From the NCBI GenBank assembly GCA_003567135.1, contig PXAI01000179.1:1-16438 (forward strand): a stretch of 16,438 nucleotides of DNA, in the 5' to 3' direction. This DNA comes from Balneolia bacterium (GTDB lineage: Bacteria; Bacteroidota; Rhodothermia; Balneolales; Cyclonatronaceae). A program made the position numbers and the translations under genes. Below, piece after piece: positions 7,158-14,585 of the stretch. Below the pieces are notes generated by a model. That model saw only the letters and a list, made by a program, of their open reading frames with translations. It did not search any database and was not told the origin of the DNA. Numbering within the stretch: the first letter of the stretch is position 1; each line of letters starts with the position of its first letter.

Positions 7158-8120
7158 ATGTACAGAGAAAGAGAGCGTCGTGTCTGGACTGGTAAGCTCT
7201 GGTGGCTGGCGGGAGTAGCTGTTGCATTTGTCTTCCCGCTCATCCTGTCTCAGTATTATCTGTTTGTGTTGGCAAACATCATCATAATGGCGATCGTAGC
7301 TCAGGGTCTCAACACTATGATTGGCTGGGGGGCTGTCTTCTCGTTCGGTCAACCGGGTTTTATGGCTTTCGGTGCATATTTCGGAGCTATTCTGGCAAGG
7401 GAGTTACCGTTCCTGCCGTTTCCGATTGTGATCATTCTTACGGCGATCGCATCGGCGCTGCTGGGTCTCCTTATCGGATATCCATGTCTGCGATTGCGAG
7501 GTTTCTTTCTGGCGATGGCTACTTTCGGTTTCTCAAGCTCCATATTTGTTCTCATAAACTTTCTGCGAAGCCTGACCGGTGGTAATGAAGGGATGTATGC
7601 TCCACCTCCGGCGATAGGAGGCATCTCCTTCGCGAACACCACGAATATCTTTTTCATCGTTTTCCTGATTGGTTTACTGATTCAGTTCGGAGTTTCTAAT
7701 ATCAATCGATCTCGCACCGGAAGAGCCTGGAGGGCAATTCGAGACGGTGAAATTCCAGCGGCCTCAATGGGTATTAACATCGCCAAGGAGAAGATCAAGC
7801 TGTTTATCCTTGGGTCCGTTCTGGCAGGAGTTGGAGGGGTCCTTTATTCGTATCTGATTGGTTATCTGCAATCTGATTTCTTCTCCATCATGGGCCTATC
7901 ATTCTTTCTGATTCTCGTTTCAGGAGGCATTGGTACAGTCTGGGGGCCAATCATAGGAAGTTTCATTTTCATGATGATACCTCAAGTATTTGGTGGAATG
8001 TTCAGTCAATCGATGAACCTTGTATATGGTGTGATACTAATCGGCTTTGTCAGTCTTGCTCCCGGGGGAGTCTACCAGATTCTTGGGAAGTTACAGTCGG
8101 TTGTAAGGCGGGGAGTCTAG
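7158..8120 (+). CDS. livM: Branched-chain amino acid-type (HAAT) ABC transporter permease, LivM family
   Basis: A 320-residue integral membrane protein. The segment MAIVAQGLNTMIGWGAVFSFGQ followed by GFMAFGAY is the LivM hallmark, and AIRDGEIPAASMGINI is the ATPase-coupling loop. Length and hydrophobic pattern are normal for LivM. ATG 7158 lies 7 bp after the LivH stop with TAGGA directly upstream; an in-frame start at 7014 would lie inside livH and is rejected. Partner of the LivH-type subunit in the inner membrane heterodimer. Confidence 0.9.
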   Translation: MYRERERRVWTGKLWWLAGVAVAFVFPLILSQYYLFVLANIIIMAIVAQGLNTMIGWGAVFSFGQPGFMAFGAYFGAILARELPFLPFPIVIILTAIASALLGLLIGYPCLRLRGFFLAMATFGFSSSIFVLINFLRSLTGGNEGMYAPPPAIGGISFANTTNIFFIVFLIGLLIQFGVSNINRSRTGRAWRAIRDGEIPAASMGINIAKEKIKLFILGSVLAGVGGVLYSYLIGYLQSDFFSIMGLSFFLILVSGGIGTVWGPIIGSFIFMMIPQVFGGMFSQSMNLVYGVILIGFVSLAPGGVYQILGKLQSVVRRGV

Positions 8121-8122
8121 CG

Positions 8123-8920
8123 ATGGATATGCAACCGACCGTACCCGCACTCCAGCTTTCCGGTGTAGCGATTAGTTTCGGTGGTATCAAAGCGCTGGAT
8201 GGCATTAGTCTCGATGTGAATCCCAAGGAAATCTATGCGATTATCGGACCGAACGGCGCAGGAAAGACGACAGCGTTCAACATCATCGGTGGGGTGTATC
8301 AAGCAAAAGCCGGTAGGATCTTTTTTAATGGGGCTGATATTACACGGCTGCAGCCTCATGCTATCGCACGTTTGGGCATGGGACGCACTTTTCAGAATTT
8401 AGAACTTTTTTCTAGAATGACTGTCAAAGAAAACTTGATGGCGGCTAAACACATCCATACACGGACTCGTTTTTGGAGCGAAATCGTCGGGACCCGCGGT
8501 GTCCGAAGTGAAGAAGAACAAGCGGCCGAAGATGTCCAGAACATCATGTCGTTTCTCGATATCGAGAAGTATGCTGACGCCTCTGTAGAAGATCTGGGCT
8601 TCCCTGTTCAAAAGCGCATCGAGCTTGGGCGTGCCCTCGCATTGCGACCGTCACTTATTCTACTTGATGAACCAGCCGCTGGGTTGAACTTCGTCGAGAC
8701 GCGAGATTTGTCGGAAACGATAATGGCGATCCGCAATGATCTTGGTCTGACTGTTCTATTGATCGAGCATGATATGTCAATGGTCATGTCAATCTCCGAT
8801 CGAATTACGGTGCTCGACCACGGCGAGGTTATCGCGTGTGGTGCACCGGAAGAAGTTCAAGCAAATCCGAAAGTTATTGAAGCCTATCTCGGAAAGCGGA
8901 GATCATATGCTGAAACTTAA
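8123..8920 (+). CDS. livG: HAAT ABC transporter ATP-binding protein, LivG family, with altered signature motif
   Basis: A 265-residue ABC ATPase. Walker A is GPNGAGKT (42-49), Walker B LILLDE (178-183) and the switch histidine is H216 in LLIEHD. GMGRTFQN and the 20-residue insert after it are typical of LivG. The signature region reads DLGFPVQKRIELGRAL (157-172): the usual form in this family has Gly before xQ (as in LPFGxQKR), but here Pro161 and Val162 stand at that place, so the conserved glycine is missing. Whether this weakens ATP sandwich formation is unknown. GGGGAG (8110-8115) precedes the ATG by 7 bases, and the gene begins 2 bp after livM and overlaps livF by 14 bp. Confidence 0.9.
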   Translation: MDMQPTVPALQLSGVAISFGGIKALDGISLDVNPKEIYAIIGPNGAGKTTAFNIIGGVYQAKAGRIFFNGADITRLQPHAIARLGMGRTFQNLELFSRMTVKENLMAAKHIHTRTRFWSEIVGTRGVRSEEEQAAEDVQNIMSFLDIEKYADASVEDLGFPVQKRIELGRALALRPSLILLDEPAAGLNFVETRDLSETIMAIRNDLGLTVLLIEHDMSMVMSISDRITVLDHGEVIACGAPEEVQANPKVIEAYLGKRRSYAET

Positions 8921-9686
8921 TTCCATCTCGTGTTTCTACGGAAAGGTTCAGGCAATACGCGATGTGTCGATCGAAGTGCCTCAGGGATCCTTAGTTTCGA
9001 TCATCGGCTCGAACGGTGCAGGGAAATCGACGATCCTGAAAACAATATCCGGGTTGCTACATCCTCGAAGCGGCACGATTCATTTCCGCGAGAAAGAGAT
9101 TACGCTGACGAAACCCGAAGAAATCGTTCGACTCGGTATCATTCATGTTCCCGAAGGGCGACTTGTCTTTCCCGAGCTTACCGTGCGCGAGAACTTGCGA
9201 ATGGGGGCCTATTGTCGGAGCGATAAAAACGAAGTTCGGAGGGATGAAGAGCGAATGCTCGAAACGTTTCCCATATTGAACCAACGTGAGAAGCAAGTCG
9301 CTGCAACACTGAGTGGTGGTGAGCAGCAGATGCTCGCAATCGCCAGGGGCCTAATGGCAAGTCCTGCCATTTTGCTTTTGGACGAACCATCGCTCGGCTT
9401 AGCTCCTGTTATCACGGAAAGGGTGTATTCCTTTTTGGCAGAATTGAAGAACCGGGGCACAACTATTCTGCTTGTCGAACAAAACGCGATGATGGCACTT
9501 GAGTTATCCGATTACGCGTATGTGTTGGAGACTGGATCGGTCTCCATAAAAGGAACCGGATCTGAACTATTGAGTAATGATGATGTGCGAAATCTCTATC
9601 TGGGCATCAAGGTTGATGTTACAAGTGTTAACGATACTATTGAACGGGACTACCTCGGTGGCCAAAAAGACGCAACCTCAAAATAG
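8907..9686 (+). CDS. livF: HAAT ABC transporter ATP-binding protein, LivF family
   Basis: A 259-residue ABC ATPase with Walker A GSNGAGKS (34-41), intact signature LSGGE (135-139), Walker B ILLLDE ending at E160, and Gln in place of the switch histidine (LLVEQN), which is normal for LivF. PEGRLVFPELTVRENL is another LivF hallmark. It is some 20-25 residues longer than usual, the excess being a polar C-terminal tail from about residue 235. The ATG at 8907 has GCGGAG 5 bases upstream and lies inside the end of livG (14-bp overlap); the longer in-frame start at 8769 is rejected as it would lie deep inside livG. Together with LivG it powers the transporter; its intact signature may compensate for the altered one in LivG. 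Confidence 0.9.
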   Translation: MLKLNSISCFYGKVQAIRDVSIEVPQGSLVSIIGSNGAGKSTILKTISGLLHPRSGTIHFREKEITLTKPEEIVRLGIIHVPEGRLVFPELTVRENLRMGAYCRSDKNEVRRDEERMLETFPILNQREKQVAATLSGGEQQMLAIARGLMASPAILLLDEPSLGLAPVITERVYSFLAELKNRGTTILLVEQNAMMALELSDYAYVLETGSVSIKGTGSELLSNDDVRNLYLGIKVDVTSVNDTIERDYLGGQKDATSK

Positions 9687-9702
9687 AAATGTCCAACAGG
9701 GG

Positions 9703-9724
9703 TAAGGAGGCAGGTATGGATTAG
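9703..9724 (+). promoter_or_regulatory. Consensus ribosome binding site followed by a two-codon ORF
   Basis: TAAGGAGG (9703-9710) is a full anti-Shine-Dalgarno match. Five bases later comes ATG-GAT-TAG (9716-9724), a reading frame of Met-Asp only. It lies 30 bp after livF and 89 bp before the binding-protein gene. It is stronger as a ribosome site than that of any other gene in the run. It may be a ribosome standby or regulatory minimal ORF, or the relic of a lost gene start. Confidence 0.4.
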
Positions 9725-9784
9725 AGATCAATCAAGCCAGGCCGCGTCCATAGTTGTCGCCTAAAAAAGATCGAGGCGGTGGAA

Positions 9785-9794
9785 TTCGTACGAA
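9785..9794. promoter_or_regulatory. TTCGTACGAA palindrome before the binding-protein gene
   Basis: A perfect 10-bp palindrome 18 bases before the ATG at 9813. It shares TTCG...CGAA with the MarR-gene palindrome (TTCGTTAACGAA core) but with a spacing shorter by 2 bp, so it may be chance. It directly abuts the A-rich ribosome site of the next gene. Confidence 0.25.
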
Positions 9795-9812
9795 AAAAAG
9801 GAGAAATACACA

Positions 9813-11042
9813 ATGAGGTATTCGTTAAGAAACGTATTGGTTGGCATGCTGGTTGCCATATTCTGTGGATCATTCGCATTCGGTGCAGGTGGTGCGGAGG
9901 ACACATCCCCAGGGGTTTCCGATGACGAGATCGTGTTTGGCTATACAATGCCCATGTCCGGTCCCGTGGGGTTTATCGGGAATCAAACCCTCGACGCAGT
10001 GAGGGCCGAGTTCAATCGCGTCAATGATGAAGGCGGAGTTCACGGCCGTAACCTCCGGGTGATTGCGTACGACAGCGGAATGGACGTTTCGCAGGCCGTG
10101 GCCAATTATCGGCGGTTGATAAACGAAGACCGGGTATTCGCTCTGCTGTTCGGGTTTGGTTCGTTCGTGCGTCCTGCATATCCCTTGATCGAACAGAACC
10201 GGATTCCGTGGTTCTTTCCGATGGCTCCTCCGGAAGACATGATGTTTCCCGCGCGCAGATATCTATTCAGCATGTTTCCTACTACTGCGACTCAGGTAAC
10301 TACAATAGCTCATTGGTTAGGAGCGGATGCAGACTTCGAAAGAATCGCTATCGTCTACGGCGATAGTGCTAGCGGACAAACAGGGCGCGAGCGCTTCCTG
10401 TTGGAAGCAGAAGAGCGAGGGCTCAATGTGGTGGCTCAGGAAGCAATGGTTGAAACCTCCGCATCAGCAGCATCGCAGATCGCGTCCATACGGCGGCAGA
10501 ATCCCGATCTGGTTCTGATTGTTGGTATGACCATGCAACCTGCGGCTGTCATCATCCGTGAGATTCGTCGAGTCGGCTTAGAGACCGACATAATGCTCGG
10601 TATGCCCATCAGTAACAGCGTCTTACTGAACCTGATAGCGGACGAGGAACCCGAAGGAATTTATGGCTCTTATTGGGGTGACGTACAATACGAACCGCAG
10701 TTTGATAGCCTTGGTACCCCGGAAATGCAGGCTATGGCAGAGACCATAATCAGATATTACCCTGAATACGGACAGCCGGGTTCAAACATCGGTGGTAACG
10801 TCGAACACGGGTTGAGCGTACGGTTCTTAGTAGACGCTTTAGAAGAAGCAGGCCCGGAACTGACACGGGAGCGATTAATCGAAGTATTCGAGAGTTATGA
10901 TGCTGTTCCCACCGGTAAGGGAAGCCTTGCTAGCTTTTCACCGACCCGGCGGGAAGGCGTCGCTGGTGGAGTTATTATGCAGGTCCAGGACGGCTGGTGG
11001 ACACCGATCAGTGATTTTATTGACATTGACCTTCCAGAGTAA
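9813..11042 (+). CDS. HAAT ABC transporter periplasmic substrate-binding protein, LivJ/LivK type
   Basis: A 409-residue type I periplasmic binding protein (Peripla_BP_6 style). Residues 1-25 are a signal peptide: basic MRYSLR, a hydrophobic core VLVGMLVAIF, and a likely type I cleavage after A-F-G-A (22-25). Cys18 sits inside the hydrophobic core and is not a convincing lipobox. The mature protein opens with DDEIVFGYTMPMSGPVGFIG, followed by VRAEFNRVNDEGGVHGRNL, the family signature of an N-terminal lobe that contacts the ligand. It delivers substrate to LivHMGF. The absence of the typical amino-acid-recognition context cannot be judged without alignment; the locus suggests a glycoside or aromatic ligand. 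AAAAGGAGAAAT gives it a strong ribosome site, and it follows livF by 126 bp, so it may be expressed at a higher level than the ATPases. Confidence 0.9.
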   Translation: MRYSLRNVLVGMLVAIFCGSFAFGAGGAEDTSPGVSDDEIVFGYTMPMSGPVGFIGNQTLDAVRAEFNRVNDEGGVHGRNLRVIAYDSGMDVSQAVANYRRLINEDRVFALLFGFGSFVRPAYPLIEQNRIPWFFPMAPPEDMMFPARRYLFSMFPTTATQVTTIAHWLGADADFERIAIVYGDSASGQTGRERFLLEAEERGLNVVAQEAMVETSASAASQIASIRRQNPDLVLIVGMTMQPAAVIIREIRRVGLETDIMLGMPISNSVLLNLIADEEPEGIYGSYWGDVQYEPQFDSLGTPEMQAMAETIIRYYPEYGQPGSNIGGNVEHGLSVRFLVDALEEAGPELTRERLIEVFESYDAVPTGKGSLASFSPTRREGVAGGVIMQVQDGWWTPISDFIDIDLPE

Positions 11043-11051
11043 GGTCTTTCG

Positions 11052-11071
11052 ATAGCCTGTTTACTGGCTAT
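11052..11071 (+). other. Hairpin just after the binding-protein stop codon
   Basis: ATAGCC (11052-11057) and GGCTAT (11066-11071) form a 6-bp stem with an 8-base loop, 9 bases after the stop. No T-run follows, so it is not a standard terminator; it could protect the 3' end of the binding-protein message or slow the polymerase. Confidence 0.45.
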
Positions 11072-11080
11072 ATTAAACAA

Positions 11081-11131
11081 ACTGGCCGGAGGCCCGTAAG
11101 ACGCGGTTGCAGCTTACCAACTTCGGCCAGT
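11081..11131 (+). other. Nested stem-loop RNA element between binding protein and rhamnosidase genes
   Basis: ACTGGCCGGAG (11081-11091) pairs with CTTCGGCCAGT (11121-11131) over 11 bp with one G-U pair. Inside it GTAAG (11096-11100) pairs with CTTAC (11113-11117), closing a 12-base loop. The result is a 51-nt two-tier hairpin with an internal loop. No T-run follows, so it is more like an intergenic mRNA processing or stability element, a REP-like palindrome or a protein-binding leader structure than a terminator. Confidence 0.5.
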
Positions 11132-11141
11132 ACCACATCCA

Positions 11142-11161
11142 TAGTAACTCGTTAGTAACTC
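11142..11161 (+). repeat. Direct repeat TAGTAACTC x2
   Basis: TAGTAACTC occurs at 11142-11150 and 11153-11161, a period of 11 bp, about one helical turn. Such phasing can mark a protein-binding site, but it could be chance duplication. Confidence 0.5.
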
Positions 11162-11223
11162 AGAACACGGCGGACGAAACCCGCAGCATAGGGTTAGGAA
11201 GGGTCGCTTTGCACGGGTACAAC

Positions 11224-11243
11224 TCTTTAGGAGTCTTTAGGAG
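11224..11243 (+). repeat. Tandem duplication of the ribosome binding site of the rhamnosidase gene
   Basis: TCTTTAGGAG stands twice in immediate succession (11224-11233 and 11234-11243). Each copy has an AGGAG; the second is 6 bases before the ATG at 11250, the ideal distance, and the first is 16 bases away. A 10-bp tandem unit is prone to slippage, and loss or gain of a copy would leave at least one ribosome site in place. Confidence 0.7.
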
Positions 11244-11249
11244 CTCTAC

Positions 11250-13577
11250 ATGGTAAACGGGAAACGGCTGAAGGCACGAGCGAACTGGATATGGACGAAT
11301 CGTATGTTACCGCAGAAAGTCTCGCCAATCGTCCGAGGACGACGAGATCTCCTTGAAGATACCAATCGATTTGTGCGATTTCGGTTTTCGTTCATCTTGA
11401 ATGACGATGCGAAATTCTGTGAGCCGCTTCTGGTCTCTGCAGATGGGAGATACCATCTCTATCTGGATGGGGACCTCATAGGGCGGGGCCCCGGCCGTTC
11501 GCATTTCCAGCGACATCATGTTGACTCATACGATCTGCAAAACAGAACGGTATGTAAAGGAACCCATACGGTTTCGGCGTTGGTACATAGTTATGGGCAC
11601 AGTACGTCTTGGTATCAGCTTCCAGGTGAGGAGCAGACAACCGTATTCGGCTGTGGAGGGTTCTTTCTCCAGGGCGCTATTGGGGACGAACAGATTGATT
11701 CTGGTGTGTCATGGAAATGTGCGGAGGCAAACGAATGGTCCAGAGAATCGCCATTAGGCGGGACAGGATTCATGGAATATGTTGTTCTGCCAGCCCGTGA
11801 GGATGGGTGGAAGCTTCCCGCATATGACGACTCTTTGTGGGAGCAATCTCAGGAACTGAGAATCCGCCAGAGCGGGAGGACGGATGCAGTTCCGTTTCCG
11901 CAGATGGTCGTTTCTGTTACTAAGCGACTTGAGGAGCGGGAAGTTCGTCCGAAAGAAATTTTGGATCATAGTGATCGCGTAACCGTCGTATTCTCTGAGT
12001 TGGTGGTCGGACGAGCGAAATTCGTTATCGAAACGGCTTGCGCCATAACTGTTATTATCCGTTTGGCTGAACGGATGTCGTCTGATGGTCACATACACGT
12101 GGCCCCGGAGGTACCGGGAATATCGGCGAACATCGAACACAGGTTTACGCTGTCTGTAGGCGAGAACTCGTTCGCCTTGTTCGAGCCAGCCGGTTTTCGA
12201 TGCCTGGAGGTGTCAGGCGAGACATCTGACTGCTGTGATATGCCCTGGTTTTCCTTACGCGACGTTGCGGTCGATGCAATCTCGTATCCTGTAGAAGACT
12301 GTGGGGCATTTTCGTGTGACGATTCGCGCTTGGTAGACATTTGGGACGCCGGAGCGAGAACCGTGCACAAGTGTATTATGGATGCATACGTTGATTGCCC
12401 AACCCGTGAGCAGCGAACATGGGTTGGCGACGTCTATGTTTCGGCTCTCGTCGGCTACCGAGCCTTGGGGGTGACCGAACCTGCGCTTAAGTATCTGCAC
12501 GATGTTGCCATGACTCAGCGAGCTGATGGAATGGTGTTGATGGCCGCGGCCTGTGATCTTGCTGATCATGAATATTCGTTTATACCCGATTTTGCTTTGC
12601 TATGGGTACTTGCGTGGCACCAGTACATGCTTCATACCGGCGATCTTAGCGTGTTGCATTCGTTAGGCCCAAGTATTCTGAAATTACTTGCCTGGTTTGA
12701 GCCGTATCTTAACGACGATGGACTACTCGAGGACGTAACAGGATGGGTATTTTTCGAGTGGGCTGATCCGCTGGAGCGCACAGGAGTTCTCTCCGGTCTA
12801 AATGCTCTCTATGCTGCTGCGCTCCGAGTTACCACCGAATGGATCTCTGATGCTGCCTTACCGGACTGGAGAGCGGTAGCGGCGGCTGTCAATGCGAGCT
12901 TCTGGGATGATGATCGAGGCGCGTATCTGGACAGTCTAAATGGTCAGGTGATCAGCCAGCAAACCAATAGCTTGATTCTGTTTTTTGGTCTTGCACCGGA
13001 GCATCGTTCGGAGAGAGTCATTACAGCGATCACTGACCCGGCAACTCTTGCTATTACTCGAGTATGGGGATGGGACGAAACCGAACGACCGTTTGACGCG
13101 GGAAGAAACGTAGTAGCGGCGCAGCCGTTCTACGCACACTTTCTACATGGTGCTCTTTACCAAACAAAGCGGGCAGGACTACTTTATGGTTCCCTTCTCC
13201 GGTGGCATGCGATGCTATCGGAATTTGATACTTTCTGGGAGTCCTGGGATCTGACATCCATCTCAAGTACCTGTCATGGTTTCTCGGCGACACCTACCTA
13301 CGATCTTTCGGCGTATCTTTTGGGTGTTACTCCCGTTGAGCCAGGTTTCCGGACAACACGAGTCTCGCCATTGGTCCCTCCCGGTGTCAATCGTATAAAC
13401 GGTGATGTGCCGACCCCATTGGGTATTCTTTCCGTCGTGATAGAGATTCAGGATGATGGATGCGAACTAACGATACGTGTTCCCAGTGGTATGAGAGTTC
13501 TGGTTGCCGAGAGGTCTTACACAGGGGGAGAGAACGGATCTGAAATCAAGGTGCCCTATGCGTCCCCGTGGTCGTGA
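11250..13577 (+). CDS. Intracellular alpha-L-rhamnosidase, glycoside hydrolase family 78
   Basis: A 775-residue protein without signal peptide that would release L-rhamnose from rhamnosides in the cytoplasm. The GH78 active-site block is clear: DCPTREQRTWVGD gives D382, E387 and D394 with the same spacing as D567, E572 and D579 of Bacillus RhaB, and E664 in TFWESWD corresponds to its E841. STCHGFSATPTYDLSAYLLGV (read in two parts, around H676) is another family hallmark, as is WGWDE near 608. Residues 1-340 are beta-sandwich and accessory domains, 345-685 the (alpha/alpha)6 barrel, and the last 90 a beta-sandwich. It is somewhat shorter than many GH78 enzymes because N-terminal carbohydrate-binding modules are reduced. 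The start has a duplicated ribosome site; its stop overlaps the next gene by 20 bp. Confidence 0.92.
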   Translation: MVNGKRLKARANWIWTNRMLPQKVSPIVRGRRDLLEDTNRFVRFRFSFILNDDAKFCEPLLVSADGRYHLYLDGDLIGRGPGRSHFQRHHVDSYDLQNRTVCKGTHTVSALVHSYGHSTSWYQLPGEEQTTVFGCGGFFLQGAIGDEQIDSGVSWKCAEANEWSRESPLGGTGFMEYVVLPAREDGWKLPAYDDSLWEQSQELRIRQSGRTDAVPFPQMVVSVTKRLEEREVRPKEILDHSDRVTVVFSELVVGRAKFVIETACAITVIIRLAERMSSDGHIHVAPEVPGISANIEHRFTLSVGENSFALFEPAGFRCLEVSGETSDCCDMPWFSLRDVAVDAISYPVEDCGAFSCDDSRLVDIWDAGARTVHKCIMDAYVDCPTREQRTWVGDVYVSALVGYRALGVTEPALKYLHDVAMTQRADGMVLMAAACDLADHEYSFIPDFALLWVLAWHQYMLHTGDLSVLHSLGPSILKLLAWFEPYLNDDGLLEDVTGWVFFEWADPLERTGVLSGLNALYAAALRVTTEWISDAALPDWRAVAAAVNASFWDDDRGAYLDSLNGQVISQQTNSLILFFGLAPEHRSERVITAITDPATLAITRVWGWDETERPFDAGRNVVAAQPFYAHFLHGALYQTKRAGLLYGSLLRWHAMLSEFDTFWESWDLTSISSTCHGFSATPTYDLSAYLLGVTPVEPGFRTTRVSPLVPPGVNRINGDVPTPLGILSVVIEIQDDGCELTIRVPSGMRVLVAERSYTGGENGSEIKVPYASPWS

Positions 13578-14526
13578 TGTCCGTGGTCTTGTACTGGTTG
13601 CTCTACTGGGATCTTTGCAGGGATCTACATTAGTCGTGTCCCGGTTCAGTCTCGGTCAGTTTACACCTCTGTGGTATACCGCTTTACGATTTCTTCTGGC
13701 AGGCATAGTTCTTGTTCCGGTGGCTATTACTTCGGGGCAGATGGCAAGACGTTTTTCGTGGAGATCTCTTCTTATTGGAGCTTTCGTTGGAGTTGTTGGT
13801 ACAGCACTTCCTTTCGGTGCGTACGTTTCTTCGCTACAGTACCAGTCCAGTGGTGTTACAGCACTTCTGTTGACGATCAGTCCAATGATTACTCTGATAT
13901 TGTCCGTTTTACTGGTTCCAGATGAATCGCTCACGTCTCGAGCCGTACTAGGGACAATTATTGGGCTTGGCGGAGCGGTTCTGTTGGTTGCTTTTCGAGA
14001 GACTGGGCTCGACATTGAGACAGGTGATTATCGTGGTTATGTGTTGGTTGGTGCGGGAATAGTCGGGATGGCAATCGGATCTATCGTAATCAAGACGTGC
14101 CTATCAAAGGAGGGTGTCAGAACGGTTGCCGCTGTGCGATCGGTTATTGCCGCGGCAACGCTGATAGTTGTTGCCTCGGCTACAGGAGAACTTGACCTGG
14201 ATCTGATCGAAACATCCGGTTGGCTTGCACTATTATACGCCACAGGTGCAGGCACTCTCGGAACTGTATTGTTACAAGTAAAGGTAGTTGGAACCTATGG
14301 CCCGTCGAAAGCTGCGGAGTCGGAATATGTAACGCCTCTCGCGGCTTCTATTCTGGGCTTAGTCTTTCTGGGCGAAGTCATCACCATGCCCATGATAGTG
14401 GGGATGATTCTGATCTTCTCGGGTTTGCACATTCTGAGCAAGAGTACGCAGAAGTCGTCGTTTACGGACGAACCCGCTACGGAGAGTGAAATTAAGGCGC
14501 CCGAGGTACTCGCGGATCAATTGTAG
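13558..14526 (+). CDS. DMT-superfamily transporter, EamA family
   Basis: A 322-residue protein with about ten membrane segments arranged as two EamA repeats (about residues 11-145 and 160-310), the normal size for drug/metabolite transporters. LWYTALRFLLAGIVLVP and LTISPMITLILSVLLVPDE are typical repeat motifs. Such proteins usually export amino acids, sugars or metabolites; here an end product or aglycone is a reasonable guess. Position 13558 is taken as the start because AAGGT lies 6 bases upstream and the protein then begins in the usual way; the frame stays open back to 13504 inside the rhamnosidase gene. The 20-bp overlap with that gene implies translational coupling and a shared task. 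Confidence 0.85.
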   Translation: MRPRGRDVRGLVLVALLGSLQGSTLVVSRFSLGQFTPLWYTALRFLLAGIVLVPVAITSGQMARRFSWRSLLIGAFVGVVGTALPFGAYVSSLQYQSSGVTALLLTISPMITLILSVLLVPDESLTSRAVLGTIIGLGGAVLLVAFRETGLDIETGDYRGYVLVGAGIVGMAIGSIVIKTCLSKEGVRTVAAVRSVIAAATLIVVASATGELDLDLIETSGWLALLYATGAGTLGTVLLQVKVVGTYGPSKAAESEYVTPLAASILGLVFLGEVITMPMIVGMILIFSGLHILSKSTQKSSFTDEPATESEIKAPEVLADQL

Positions 14527-14585
14527 CGATGGCGGCACTTGGCCGGAAATCGCCCGACGTCAGATTGAAAAAGGAAGGGAGAGAT

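Noticed and set aside
8930..9226. 98-codon ORF within livF in another frame
   Set aside because: It lies wholly inside a well-supported ATPase gene and is rich in Arg and Ser as shadow frames are.
9758..9778. CGCCT/AGGCG hairpin between livF and the binding-protein gene
   Set aside because: Only 5 bp with an 11-base loop and no T-run; could be chance.
9864..9866. Cys18 of the binding protein as a lipoprotein site
   Set aside because: The residues before it (Ala-Ile-Phe) do not form a lipobox, and a type I cleavage site follows a few residues later.
14529..14585. Upstream ATG for the M19 hydrolase
   Set aside because: It lacks a ribosome site, and the purine-rich GGAAGGGAG before 14586 matches the family N-terminus better.
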